Below are positions 1-8,996 of a stretch of DNA of 49,123 nucleotides, piece by piece. Below the pieces are notes generated by a model. The model was given only the letters and a program-made list of their open reading frames with translations, was not told the DNA's origin and did no database searches. Both the position numbers and the translations under genes were made by a program. Origin of the DNA: JBEKVE01 sp049514335 (lineage in GTDB: Bacteria > Actinomycetota > Acidimicrobiia > Acidimicrobiales > UBA8190); NCBI GenBank assembly GCA_049514335.1, contig JBEKVE010000003.1, positions 1 to 49,123 on the forward strand. Reading direction: 5' to 3'. How positions within the stretch are numbered: the stretch's first letter is position 1; the number at the start of each line of letters is the position of its first letter.

Positions 1-180
1 GACGCGGTCCGGGGCTGCGGACCGGTACTGGTCACAGGACCAACCGATCGTTGTCACCACTGCCGATGTCGTGGCCGTGCTCCAGGACGAGGCGGTTCGG
101 CGGAAGTGCCGCTTTTCGACCGCGGCACGCGTCCGCAGGACGACCTGCGGTCATGGCCCGAGGCGGTTCGCGACGGTTAC

Positions 181-198
181 GCGAACACGTGGTGAACA
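181..198 (-). promoter_or_regulatory. Pho-box-like pair of direct repeats upstream of the first gene
   Basis: On the minus strand GTTCACC (198-192) is followed exactly 11 bp later by GTTCGCG (187-181). Tandem 11-bp units beginning GTTCACC are the form described for PhoP-type (OmpR-family) sites in Streptomyces. The pair lies about 95 bp before the GTG of the secreted-protein gene at 291. The rest of 1-290 holds no convincing gene. A real operator role is inference; two units can occur by chance. Confidence 0.25.
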
Positions 199-290
199 CG
201 AGAGGAACCCTCGGCAAACACTTCGCGAAGTCGTTGTCCGTGGTGATCGTCGGTCGCTAGCTTGCGCGAAACGCGAGCGGTGGAGGGCCT

Positions 291-1505
291 GTGCGAACCA
301 CGGCGATCAGGTCGAGGATGGTCAAGGCGGCGGTCGGCACCACCATGGTCTTGGCAGGTGTGGTGGGTATCACCGCACCGGCATGGGCCGTGACCCCGAC
401 ATCGTTCACTCCCGGCGACATCGTCGTCTACGAGACGCTCGGCACGTCGAGCGCGTCACAGGCGGTGTCGTTGGTGGACTACAGCACCACCGGCGTGGCG
501 AGCGGGTTCGCCGTGAACCTTCCCACCGCTGACAGCGGATCCACGCACGCACTGACCGAGAGCGGGGGCGCCCTCAACGACGGCGAGCTCACCTTGTCCG
601 CTGACGGGTACTCGCTCATCGCCACGGGCTACGACGCTGCGCCGGGCGTGGCGAGCATCACGTCGTCCACGGATCCCCGAACCGTCGCCATCGTGTCCTC
701 CACCGGCACCGTCGACACGTCGACGTCCTTGAGCGACGGGACGACAGAGGGCCAGAACTTCCGGTCGGCCACCACGGCGACCACGGGGGGGAGCATCTAC
801 ACCGGTGGTGGCGCCGGGGCGGGCATCACCGCCGACGGTGGCACCGCCGTCGCCTACCTGAACGCCGACAAGGTGCACGAGGTCCAGGTGGCGAACGGGC
901 AGCTGTACGAGTCGACCACCTCCGCCATCAACGCCGTCGGCAGCGGGCTGCCCACCGGCAGCTCACCGTCCGACACCTCGCTCATCACCGGGAGCAACCT
1001 GCCCAAGCACTTCGGTCCCGACCAGTTCGCCTTCGTGACGCTCGGCTCCGGTCCGGGGCCCGACACCCTGTACGTGGCCGACGGATCGAACGGGGCGACC
1101 AGCGGTGACCCCAGCGCCATCGAGAAGTACTCGCTCGAGTCCGGCGTCTGGGTGGCGACCGGCTCGATCACTGTGCCGCTCGTCGTCGGACTGGCCGCCG
1201 ATGTGGTCGACGGCGTGGCGAACATCTTCGTGACGGGTGCCACGTCCACGTCGGCCGCCAACAACACGGTGCTCGAGGAGTTCACCGACGGCTCCGGCGC
1301 CGGCGGCACGTTGTCAGGGACATCCCCCGTGTGGTCGGTGACCGCTCCGTCGGGCACCGACTTCAAGGGCCTGGCCTTTGCCCCCGTGGCGCAGCCGGGG
1401 GCCGAGACACCCGAGGTCCCGTTGGCGCTTCTGCTGCCGTTGTCGGCCGCACTCGTTGCCGGCGGCTCTGTGGTGCTGCGCCGGCGCCGGCGGAGCGTTG
1501 CCTGA
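291..1505 (+). CDS. Secreted, C-terminally anchored beta-propeller-like protein
   Basis: 404 residues from a GTG start preceded by GGAGGG. Residues 1-33 form a signal peptide (basic start, hydrophobic core, cleavage after APAWA). The mature part is rich in Gly, Ser, Thr and Asp. Its opening (TPGDIVVYETL, then DYSTTG, LTLSADG, TGYDAAPG) resembles bacterial extracellular proteins that appear to fold as beta-propellers; no catalytic motif is visible. The C terminus has three parts: TPEVP, a hydrophobic segment, and a run of arginines at the very end. This is laid out like a PEP-CTERM sorting tail. The next gene, 57 bp downstream on the same strand, carries almost the same tail, so the two probably form one operon and are displayed the same way. 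Specific function unknown. Confidence 0.8.
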   Translation: MRTTAIRSRMVKAAVGTTMVLAGVVGITAPAWAVTPTSFTPGDIVVYETLGTSSASQAVSLVDYSTTGVASGFAVNLPTADSGSTHALTESGGALNDGELTLSADGYSLIATGYDAAPGVASITSSTDPRTVAIVSSTGTVDTSTSLSDGTTEGQNFRSATTATTGGSIYTGGGAGAGITADGGTAVAYLNADKVHEVQVANGQLYESTTSAINAVGSGLPTGSSPSDTSLITGSNLPKHFGPDQFAFVTLGSGPGPDTLYVADGSNGATSGDPSAIEKYSLESGVWVATGSITVPLVVGLAADVVDGVANIFVTGATSTSAANNTVLEEFTDGSGAGGTLSGTSPVWSVTAPSGTDFKGLAFAPVAQPGAETPEVPLALLLPLSAALVAGGSVVLRRRRRSVA

Positions 1506-1562
1506 GCACTGGCCGGTCCTCCCGTCTCTGATCGCCATCACCTGATCGAAGGGGTCAGCACC

Positions 1563-4085
1563 ATGAGCCGTCGTCTTTCCGCGTTGCGCGTCCTCGTACC
1601 CCTTTCGATGCTCAGCACAGCGTTGGTGGTCTTCGGCGGCGTGCAGCTGGCGAGTGCGGGGACCAACACCAGCTACACGCCGGGGACACCCGCGCTCTCC
1701 GAGGTCGAGAACGGGCCGTGGACGCTGTCGCAGGGTGACCCGGCGGCGGGCGCGCCCTACGACGAGAGCTTCCCCGCCTACACCCCGGGCGGTTCACCCA
1801 CCCAGACCGGCGGGTATCCCAACCTGGCCGTCTATCCGGACGCCAACGCCCCTACGGGAACACCGTACGACAGCGGCGTGGCGGGGACGCCGGGACCGGT
1901 GGACGCCTACTGCACGTCGGGCGGCGCCGCCCCGGAGACCGGGACGCAGGCCTCGGAGCCTGCCGACACCGAGCTCCCCATGTCGCCCTACTACTTCCCC
2001 TATGTCACCCAGACGCCCGGTGACGCCACCCAGGGCCATCTCACCGGTTACTTCGACTACCGCCCCAAGGACACCGACGAAGAGCTGGTCGTGGCCCGGT
2101 CGACCGACGGCGGGAAGACCTGGGACGTGGCGGGCAAGGCGCTCGAGCAGAACCCGGAGAACGACTGCCCCACGGGCGACACCAACGACAACGGCCAGGG
2201 CCACTCCTTCGTCATGACGGTGAACGGTGTCTCGCACCTGTACGAGCTCAACCGGCCTGCCGGGGACAACCTGGGAGTGGGACTGCTCGTGGACCCGGTG
2301 AACCCTTCGGCGTCGGATCCCGTGGCTGGTCTGCCTGCCGTGCAGTCCGTCGGCACCGACCCCGACACCTTCGTCTCCACCACCACGCCCGTGCCGACGA
2401 CAGGGAGCACGGGTGCCACCATCCCCGTCACGACACTCGGCACGGGGGCCGAGCAGGTGGGCGCCGGCCAGTTCGAGGACCTCGGCGCCACCTCGCCGTC
2501 GGCGTCCGTGATCACCTGCTCCGGCGCCAGCGGGACCTCGCTGACGAGCTGCACCACGGCCGACCCGTCCGGCTTGTCGGTGACCGCCGGCGACCCACTC
2601 GTCCAGGTGCTCGGTGACGCCACCGCCGCGGTGACGATCGAGCAGGGCCCCAACAGCCCCCTCGAGAACGGCGGGGACAGTCTCAGCCTGAACGCGCCGT
2701 TGAGCACCATCGCCACCGCCAACGTGCCCGGCCGCTTCTACGTGGACGGGGCCACGATCTATTGCGTCAACATCAACGGCGCCAGCACGGTGCTCGAGAA
2801 CTGCACCACCACGCACTCCGGCGGCGTGCCCGTGGGCACCGGGGACGCCGTGACGACCGACCCCATCCTGCCTGCTTCGGTGGGACAGGCCGGGGGAACG
2901 CAGCAGACTACGGGCCTGGTCGCGCCCGACGGCATCGTCGGCGCGCTCCCGAGCACGATCTCGTACCCGGGCGCCCCGAGCGGGTCGACCGTCGTCATCT
3001 ACGGGGAGAAGATCCTCAACTACTTCATCGAGGGGACCGTCTCCAGCGGTGTGACGTTGCCCACTGGCACCATCGACATGACTCCCTCGACCTCGACGGC
3101 GGAGCCGCTGTCGAGCGGGACGAACACGATCTATGTGGGGACGGCCAGCAACGGCATCCAGGCCGTGACGTGCACCGGCTACGCCTCGGGCTCGTTCACG
3201 GGCTGCTCGGGGGGCACAGGCAGCGTGGCAAGCGGCAATGACGTGGGTGGACCCGGCGCCGCCATCGCCCCCTCGTCGGTACTGACCGCCATCGGCGAGG
3301 GGAGCACCAAGGCCAAGACACTGTTCAAGAACAACGAGGACCTGACCGAGCTACGCGCCGCCTGGACGACCGACGGCGTCCAATTCAACGACCTCGGGCC
3401 CATCAGCGGCACCGACCCCAGCCACCTCACCGACATCAGCAACCCGGTCGGCCAGGACTACCCCTCGTCCATCAACCTGGCACAGGGTGCCACGGACAAC
3501 CCCGAGCTCCGGTTCGTGGGGACACGCGGGACCATCATCACCAACCCCGACGGAAGCATCGGCATGTTCGACTCCGGCGCGTGGGAATCCGATGGGGACA
3601 GTGACGCCTTCGACCAGATCTTCTACACCTCCTCCACCGACGGCGTGCACTGGACGCAACCCGTGGTGGTCGAGAGCACCGACTACACGTTCTCGGCCCG
3701 CCAGCAGCAAGACGCCGCCCTGTCCGGCGGGACGGACAAGAGTCTCGGGATCAGCGCCTACTTCGCAGGGCGGGCCTACTCACCCACAGTGGTGCAGAAC
3801 CCCGACGGCACCCTGACGATGATCTTCTCGGGCTACAGCACGCCCAAGCCCGTCCCGGTGGTGGGCACAACCCTCGGCGACGGCCAGGGCGGGGCACCAC
3901 AATGGACGGTCGAGGCCAACGATCCGGCGCTGTACCGGAGCATCCTCGTGGTTCCGTTGACCGTGACGCCGGGCAGCGAACTGCCCGAGGCGCCGTCGGT
4001 GCTGTTGCTGCCGCTCGCCGCTCTGCTGTTCGGGGGTGGCGTGGTGTTCGTGCGGCTGCGACGACGGCGGGGTCTCCCGCACTGA
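1563..4085 (+). CDS. Secreted Asp-box (sialidase-like) propeller protein with C-terminal anchor
   Basis: 840 residues, ATG preceded by AAGGGG. The signal peptide ends near residue 32 (LASAG). Asp-box signatures typical of sialidase/BNR propellers occur at 180-187 (STDGGKTW) and 690-697 (SSTDGVHW), so the outer parts probably form one propeller. Between them (about 315-550) lie three short modules, each bracketed by a Cys pair (319/330, 401/414, 537/548). The C terminus is LPEAP, a hydrophobic segment (about 811-830) and RLRRRR, closely matching the tail of the preceding protein. The catalytic Arg triad and Tyr/Glu of true sialidases could not be assigned, so binding or another hydrolase activity is equally possible. 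It converges on the glycoside hydrolase gene, with only 21 bp between the stops. Confidence 0.8.
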   Translation: MSRRLSALRVLVPLSMLSTALVVFGGVQLASAGTNTSYTPGTPALSEVENGPWTLSQGDPAAGAPYDESFPAYTPGGSPTQTGGYPNLAVYPDANAPTGTPYDSGVAGTPGPVDAYCTSGGAAPETGTQASEPADTELPMSPYYFPYVTQTPGDATQGHLTGYFDYRPKDTDEELVVARSTDGGKTWDVAGKALEQNPENDCPTGDTNDNGQGHSFVMTVNGVSHLYELNRPAGDNLGVGLLVDPVNPSASDPVAGLPAVQSVGTDPDTFVSTTTPVPTTGSTGATIPVTTLGTGAEQVGAGQFEDLGATSPSASVITCSGASGTSLTSCTTADPSGLSVTAGDPLVQVLGDATAAVTIEQGPNSPLENGGDSLSLNAPLSTIATANVPGRFYVDGATIYCVNINGASTVLENCTTTHSGGVPVGTGDAVTTDPILPASVGQAGGTQQTTGLVAPDGIVGALPSTISYPGAPSGSTVVIYGEKILNYFIEGTVSSGVTLPTGTIDMTPSTSTAEPLSSGTNTIYVGTASNGIQAVTCTGYASGSFTGCSGGTGSVASGNDVGGPGAAIAPSSVLTAIGEGSTKAKTLFKNNEDLTELRAAWTTDGVQFNDLGPISGTDPSHLTDISNPVGQDYPSSINLAQGATDNPELRFVGTRGTIITNPDGSIGMFDSGAWESDGDSDAFDQIFYTSSTDGVHWTQPVVVESTDYTFSARQQQDAALSGGTDKSLGISAYFAGRAYSPTVVQNPDGTLTMIFSGYSTPKPVPVVGTTLGDGQGGAPQWTVEANDPALYRSILVVPLTVTPGSELPEAPSVLLLPLAALLFGGGVVFVRLRRRRGLPH

Positions 4086-4106
4086 CCGACCGTGAGCGCT
4101 CAGCGC

Positions 4107-6713
4107 TCAGCGCGCGGCCCGCTCCCCGGTGGGCGGATGACGGCGATCTGAGCGGCCGGCCAGGGGCCCACCGACGGGCACCTCGACCGGGACGACGTGC
4201 ACGATGTCGACGGACGAGCGACCGACGTGGAGGTCGTAGGGGCCCGGGTCCATGATCCACCCGCTCTCGTCGACCCGTTCCGGTTGGCGTGTCCAGAAGG
4301 CGTCCCGTGCCAACTGGTCCGCCAGCACCCGCAACGCCGGATCGGGTGCTGCCCAGCGGGCGAACGCCCGGTCGCCGAGCTCGATCTCCAGGACCGTGGA
4401 CTCGCCGGGGGCGAGCGACGCCTTGGCGAACCCCTTCAACTCCTTGCGGGGGCGAAACGCACCGGGGCTCCCCGGTGCCACGTAGACCTGGACCACCTCG
4501 GTACCCGGCCGGTCACCGGTGTTGGTGACCGGGACCCGGACGCTCATGGTTCCGCCCGGTTCGATCGTGGACGCCGACAGCTCAGGTACCCCGATCTCGA
4601 AGCTTGAGAACGACAGCCCGTGGCCGAAGGGAAACGACACCTCGATGCCCCGCGACTCGTACCAGCGGTACCCGACCAGCACACCTTCGCCGTAGCGGAC
4701 CCTCCCGCCCTCGGGCACAGCGTTCCCCCACGACGGGGTGTCCTCGAGTCGCACGGGCATCGTGGTGGGGAGCCGACCACCGGGATCGGCGTCGCCGAGG
4801 AGGACGTCGACGAGCCCGTCGGCCATCTCCTGCCCGCCGAACCAGCATTGGACGACGGCTCCCGCCTCGGCGGCCCAAGGGGTGGTGACCGGCGCGCCGA
4901 CGTTCAGCACCACGATGGCGTGCGGTGCGACCTCGAGGACGCGCCGGACGAGCTCGTCCTGCGCGCCGGGGAGGGCCATGGATTCCCGATCGGCGCCTTC
5001 GGTCTCCCAGTTCTCGTCGGTGCCGACCACCAGGATCACGGCGTCGGCCCGCTCGGCGGCTGAGACCGCCCGCTCGATGCCGTCGGCGGCCGGTGCCGGC
5101 CGGATGCCGATTTTGGCCCCGGTCACGATGGCCGGTCCCCGCACGTCGGACTGCACCTCGATCCGGACGGGCTTCTCGGGAGACAGGTCCAAAGCGACCG
5201 TCATCTCCTGCTTGGCCAGCCCGAAGAAGTCATGACCGGGTCCGGGCGGGTCGGCGAACCCGTCGAGCACGACGACACCGTCGACGAGGAGGCGAGCGGG
5301 ATCGGTCTGTACGAGGGAGATGGTCCAGCGGCCTGCGACCTCCACCGTGAGCTCGGCACGGGCTCTCCACGAGAAGGCTCTGCCCACCTGGCGAGGAGTG
5401 GCTCCGAACCAGACGACGGCGCCGGTGTCGTTGGTGGTGGCGTGGACGAGCTCGCCGCCGAGGTCTCCCTCCCGGTAGAACTCGACAGCCATGCCGGGCG
5501 TGCCATCCGCCCGCAGCCACGCGTTCGGCACCTCGGGACAGGCGCGGGCGAAGTCGACGGCGGGCTCGTGGTCGATGGCGACACCGGGCCCGAGCCGGTC
5601 ACGGAGGGCGTCCAGGGGCGAGCGCAGGTAATGGGCGTGCACGCTCGACGACCCGCCGCCCATGATCACCGCCCGTCCCGCGTTCGGTCCGATCACCGCC
5701 ATGCGGCGCAGTCCGGCCTGGTCCAGAGGGAGGACCCCGCTGTTCTTGAGCAGCACCGTGGCGGCCACGGCGCATTGGCGTGCGAGGAGCCGGTCTTCGG
5801 GCCGGTCCTCGGACCCGGGCTGCTCGTGCGGCGGGTCATCCAGGGCGCCCACTCGATCCATGACCGAGAGGAGCCGCAGTGCTGCCGCATCGACGAGTGC
5901 CTCGTCGACCCGGCCGCTGCGGACCGCCTCCGCCAGCCGAGGCCCGTACGAGCGGCCGGGACCAGGCATCTCGAGGTCGAGGCCGGCGGAAATGGCTTCG
6001 GCGGTGTCGACGAAGCCATACCAGTCGGTGACCACGAACCCGTCGAAGCCCCACTCGTCCCGCAGCAGCTCCTGGAGGAGCCACGGGTTGTCGGGACAGT
6101 GCCTTCCGTTCAATCTGTTGTACGCCGTCATGACACCGAGCGCGCCCCCCTCCTGGACCGCCAGCTCGAACGGCACCAGGTGAAGCTCGCGGAGGGCTCG
6201 ACTGTCGATGATCGAGTCGGCGAGCATCCGATCCTTCTCGTACTCGTTGCCGGCGAAGTGCTTGACCGTGCAGGCGACACCGGCGGACTGTGCCCCCCGT
6301 ATGTATGCGGCGCCCATCCGGCCCGCCAAGAGCGGGTCCTCGGAGTAGGACTCGAAATTGCGACCGCCCAGGGGATTGCGATGGAGGTTCACCGTGGGTG
6401 CGAGCAGGACCCGGCACGCCTTGATTCGGGCCTGCCTGCCGACGAGAGCACCGATCCTCTCGACCAGCGCGGTGTCCCACGTGGCGCCGAGCGCCGCACC
6501 GCATGGCACGCACGTCGAGGTCAGAGGCTCTTCTCCGTCCACCGCCCCGCGGAGCTCCGGTCCGCGTGCGCCGTTGGAACCGTCGGTGACCCGGACCGAG
6601 GGGATCCCGTGTTGTTCCAGGGGAGCCATCGAGAAGAGGTCGGCCCCCGCCAGCAGGGTGGTCTTTTCGTCGAGGTCGAGTCGGGCCACCATGGCGGGCA
6701 GGTCACGGGACAT
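4107..6713 (-). CDS. Glycoside hydrolase family 3 beta-glucosidase with PA14-like insert
   Basis: 868 residues, the usual length of three-domain GH3 beta-glucosidases. The N-terminal barrel opens with DEKTTLLAG and RVTDGSNGARG; KHFAGNEYEKDR (from 151) and the nucleophile motif VVTDWYG with Asp230 are present. A PA14-like sugar-binding insert sits around 400-540 (EFYREGDLGGE, TVEVAGRWTISL). The alpha/beta sandwich follows (VGTDENWETEGADR), then a fibronectin-III-like end with TNTGDRPGTEVVQVYV. No signal peptide is seen, so it probably acts in the cytoplasm on short beta-glucosides or other glycosides taken up by the cell. It hydrolyses terminal non-reducing sugars with retention, by family precedent. 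A palindrome 80 bp upstream suggests sugar-responsive repression. Exact substrate unknown. Confidence 0.93.
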   Translation of the reverse strand: MSRDLPAMVARLDLDEKTTLLAGADLFSMAPLEQHGIPSVRVTDGSNGARGPELRGAVDGEEPLTSTCVPCGAALGATWDTALVERIGALVGRQARIKACRVLLAPTVNLHRNPLGGRNFESYSEDPLLAGRMGAAYIRGAQSAGVACTVKHFAGNEYEKDRMLADSIIDSRALRELHLVPFELAVQEGGALGVMTAYNRLNGRHCPDNPWLLQELLRDEWGFDGFVVTDWYGFVDTAEAISAGLDLEMPGPGRSYGPRLAEAVRSGRVDEALVDAAALRLLSVMDRVGALDDPPHEQPGSEDRPEDRLLARQCAVAATVLLKNSGVLPLDQAGLRRMAVIGPNAGRAVIMGGGSSSVHAHYLRSPLDALRDRLGPGVAIDHEPAVDFARACPEVPNAWLRADGTPGMAVEFYREGDLGGELVHATTNDTGAVVWFGATPRQVGRAFSWRARAELTVEVAGRWTISLVQTDPARLLVDGVVVLDGFADPPGPGHDFFGLAKQEMTVALDLSPEKPVRIEVQSDVRGPAIVTGAKIGIRPAPAADGIERAVSAAERADAVILVVGTDENWETEGADRESMALPGAQDELVRRVLEVAPHAIVVLNVGAPVTTPWAAEAGAVVQCWFGGQEMADGLVDVLLGDADPGGRLPTTMPVRLEDTPSWGNAVPEGGRVRYGEGVLVGYRWYESRGIEVSFPFGHGLSFSSFEIGVPELSASTIEPGGTMSVRVPVTNTGDRPGTEVVQVYVAPGSPGAFRPRKELKGFAKASLAPGESTVLEIELGDRAFARWAAPDPALRVLADQLARDAFWTRQPERVDESGWIMDPGPYDLHVGRSSVDIVHVVPVEVPVGGPLAGRSDRRHPPTGERAAR

Positions 6714-6792
6714 AGCGGGTCGCTCCGGGTCGTCGCGCTCGGGTCACCGACCCGTCGTCGCCGGCGGCTGTCGGTCAGGTGAGGCTTCCATC

Positions 6793-6809
6793 TGCAAATT
6801 CAAATTGCA
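6793..6809. promoter_or_regulatory. Palindromic operator candidate upstream of the GH3 gene
   Basis: TGCAAATTCAAATTGCA is a 17-bp palindrome centred on one C with a single mismatched pair. It stands out as AT-rich in a GC-rich region. It lies 80 bp before the beta-glucosidase start, in the gap below the TetR gene. TGCAA...TTGCA arms resemble LacI-family operators, which often control sugar hydrolases. No LacI gene is in the window, so the regulator is inferred. Confidence 0.4.
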
Positions 6810-6891
6810 AGGGCGCGCCGGAACGCTGTGCTGCGTCGCGGACCATGTCGGTGGTGCGTCGCTGTTGTTGGCTCACCGTCCGGATCCGGAC

Positions 6892-7461
6892 TCAGGTGGG
6901 GTCGATGAGCCGGGCCACGGTCTCCATGCGGGGCACGACCTCGAGGAAGTCGCGGGTACCGGTACCAACCATCATCATCGCACCGCTATAGGCCATGAGC
7001 AGGGTGCCGACCAGGTCCGGGTCGTCGAACGGGCCCAGTGCAGTCCGCAGTCGCCCGATGAGCTCGGCCGCCACCGCAGCCCGGAGGCGGCGCACGTCCG
7101 GCTCGTCGGACAGGATGGCAGCGAAGACGGCGCGCGACAGTGTCGGATCGGCGGCGAGTGCAGCTGCAGGCTCCTCGATTGCGGCCCGCACCCGCCCGAC
7201 GAAGGACGCGTCGGCGGAGACCTCCGGGGCCGACATGGCGTGGGTCTGGCGCCAATACAGCTCGGAGATGAGATGGGCCTTGGAGGTGAAGTAGCTGTAG
7301 GCGGTGGTATGGGTCACGCCGGCGCGCCTCGCCACGGATCGGATGGTCAGCTTCTCGAATCCCACTTCGTGCACTTCTCCGAGGCCGGCCTCGAGGAGCG
7401 CAACCACCGTCACCGCCTGTCGCTCGGACAGCGTTCGGCGAGCCCCGGGAGCGTCGGTCAT
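6892..7461 (-). CDS. TetR/AcrR family transcriptional regulator
   Basis: 189 residues. The N-terminal helix-turn-helix region reads FEKLTIRSVARRAGVTHTT followed by AYSYFTSKAHLI, the classic TetR pattern; the helical C-terminal ligand domain is not recognisable by sequence. It is transcribed away from the eight-gene operon starting at 7634, with 172 bp between the start codons. A palindrome there overlaps a good -35 box, so it most likely represses that operon (and perhaps itself) until a pathway compound binds. The ligand is unknown. Confidence 0.9.
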   Translation of the reverse strand: MTDAPGARRTLSERQAVTVVALLEAGLGEVHEVGFEKLTIRSVARRAGVTHTTAYSYFTSKAHLISELYWRQTHAMSAPEVSADASFVGRVRAAIEEPAAALAADPTLSRAVFAAILSDEPDVRRLRAAVAAELIGRLRTALGPFDDPDLVGTLLMAYSGAMMMVGTGTRDFLEVVPRMETVARLIDPT

Positions 7462-7527
7462 CGGTGATTGCCCTCCGTCCCGTCGTGGACGCGGTCGTGC
7501 CTTGTCGGTCGTGTCGCTCCTTCCAGA

Positions 7528-7558
7528 GGTTGACAGGTGTAAACCCTTCTGGCAAGGT
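7528..7558 (+). promoter_or_regulatory. Promoter and TetR-type operator for the 7634-14621 operon
   Basis: GGTTGACAGGTGTAAACC (7528-7545) is an 18-bp imperfect palindrome with 14 of 18 positions symmetric (GGTTnACAnnTGTnAACC). It contains TTGACA (7530-7535), a consensus -35 box. CAAGGT at 7553-7558, after 17 bp, is a plausible weak -10. A repressor bound here would block RNA polymerase. Position and symmetry are direct observations; binding by the adjacent TetR protein is inference. Confidence 0.5.
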
Positions 7559-7633
7559 GACGCCTTACCGGCCTGGATCGGGGCATGAGAGAGGCGCCGG
7601 TCGACGGCGACAGCCGGACTGGGAGAGGAACCG

Positions 7634-8086
7634 ATGGGCTCGGATCGCGAGGAGGTCGTCGCTGTCCTGATCCGCTACGCACGGGCCGTCGACACCAAGG
7701 ACTGGGAGCTCCTCCGGACGTGCTTCACCCAGGACGCCACGTGCGACTACGGCGACATCGGGTCATGGCGCGGAGCAGACGACCTCGTCGTCTTCATGCG
7801 GGATGCTCACCTCGGCATGGGCCCCACCAAGCACCTTGTCACAAACTTCCAGGTCGACGTCACCGGCGAGCGAGCGTCGTCTCTCTCCTACGTCCACGCC
7901 GTGACCGTCTTGGCCAGCCACCCAGACGACTGGATCGACACCGTCGGAAGCTATGACGACCAGCTGCACTGCGGGCCCGGTGGCTGGCAGATCGCCCGCC
8001 GCACGTTCCGCACGACGCGGACGATGCTCAGCCCGTCCTTGACACCCAAGGCGCGCCCTGCTGAGCGTCGGCGGGCCTCGCCGTGA
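7634..8086 (+). CDS. SnoaL-like (NTF2 superfamily) protein
   Basis: 150 residues, ATG after GGGAGAGG. The opening (EVVAVLIRYARAVDTKDWELLRTCFTQDATCDYGD) is the usual start of SnoaL-like domains: a helix, then a cone-shaped sheet. Such proteins are isomerases, dehydratases, cyclases or hydroxylase-like enzymes, or binding subunits, in steroid, aromatic and polyketide pathways. It is first in the TetR-linked operon. Its stop overlaps the GTG of the next gene (GTGA), which implies translational coupling. The exact reaction cannot be read from the sequence. Confidence 0.85.
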   Translation: MGSDREEVVAVLIRYARAVDTKDWELLRTCFTQDATCDYGDIGSWRGADDLVVFMRDAHLGMGPTKHLVTNFQVDVTGERASSLSYVHAVTVLASHPDDWIDTVGSYDDQLHCGPGGWQIARRTFRTTRTMLSPSLTPKARPAERRRASP

Positions 8087-8961
8087 GCGCCCGGATCGGC
8101 TTCATCGGGGTCGGCCTCATCGGCCGGCCCCTGGTCGAGAGCATGCTGCGAGCAGGGCTGCGCCCCACGGTGTTCGACGTCGACCCCGAGCCGCTCCAGG
8201 CCGTCGTCGGTCAAGGTGCGGCCGGAGCGGCATCAGTTGCCGAGGTCGCTCGCTCGTCGGACCTCGTGGGCATCTGTGTGCCCGCCGATGGCCATGTACG
8301 TGCGGTGCTGGACGGGTCCGACGGCCTGCTCGCAAACCTGGCCGAGGGCGCTGTCGTGGCCATTCACAGCACGGTGCTTCCCGAGACCGTCGTGTGGGCC
8401 GCTCATGAAGGCGCCTCGCGCGGGGTCCGGATCGTCGAAGCGTGCCTGACCGGCGGGCATGACGCCGCGGCCGAAGGGCGCACGACATTCCTGCTCGGTG
8501 GGGATCCTGCCGACATCGCCGCACTGGAGCCCATCCTGACGGCGTGCGGCGAGACTCTTGTTCAGGCGGGACCTCTCGGTAATGCCAACCTGCTGAAGTT
8601 GTGTCTGAACCTCCAGACGTACGTGTCGCACCTCGGCGTGGCCGAGGCTGTCCGCCTGGCGAAGGACCTCGACCTGCCCGTCGAGGGCCTCAAGGAAGCG
8701 ATGCGGGCCAACGGTCAGCTGGGCCGGATGGCGGAGAGCTTCTTCGGTCTTCAGGAGCTCTCCGACAGCATCCTCGAGGATCGCAACATCCTGCCGATGC
8801 GCCGTACGACCGGTGCGATCATTGTCAAGGACCTCGAGCTCATGCGGCTCGTCGGAGAGCAGCGCGGTGTGGATCTGCCGGGACGTGACCTCGCGGAGGC
8901 GCTGTTCCTCCGGACCTATCTCCTGCCCGACGAGTCCGACACGACCGACGACGACCCCTGA
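8083..8961 (+). CDS. NAD(P)-dependent dehydrogenase, 3-hydroxyisobutyrate dehydrogenase family
   Basis: 292 residues; the GTG start lies inside the previous stop (GTGA). The Rossmann fold opens with IGFIGVGLIGRP (GxGxxG), then TVFDVDPE with an acidic residue at the end of strand 2 that suits NAD. LTGGHDAAAEG matches the substrate-loop region, and GNANLLKLCLNL carries the expected catalytic Lys of the family. Members oxidise beta-hydroxy acids or reduce the matching semialdehydes, and some reduce imines. In this operon it probably handles a hydroxy acid or keto intermediate of the unknown pathway. Confidence 0.88.
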   Translation: MSARIGFIGVGLIGRPLVESMLRAGLRPTVFDVDPEPLQAVVGQGAAGAASVAEVARSSDLVGICVPADGHVRAVLDGSDGLLANLAEGAVVAIHSTVLPETVVWAAHEGASRGVRIVEACLTGGHDAAAEGRTTFLLGGDPADIAALEPILTACGETLVQAGPLGNANLLKLCLNLQTYVSHLGVAEAVRLAKDLDLPVEGLKEAMRANGQLGRMAESFFGLQELSDSILEDRNILPMRRTTGAIIVKDLELMRLVGEQRGVDLPGRDLAEALFLRTYLLPDESDTTDDDP

Positions 8962-8996
8962 CCGCCCTCACCCGGCACCCGACGAAGGGACTGTGC

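Noticed and set aside
5232..6782. Plus-strand frame of 516 residues
   Set aside because: Antisense shadow of the GH3 gene, whose motifs and domain order are complete.
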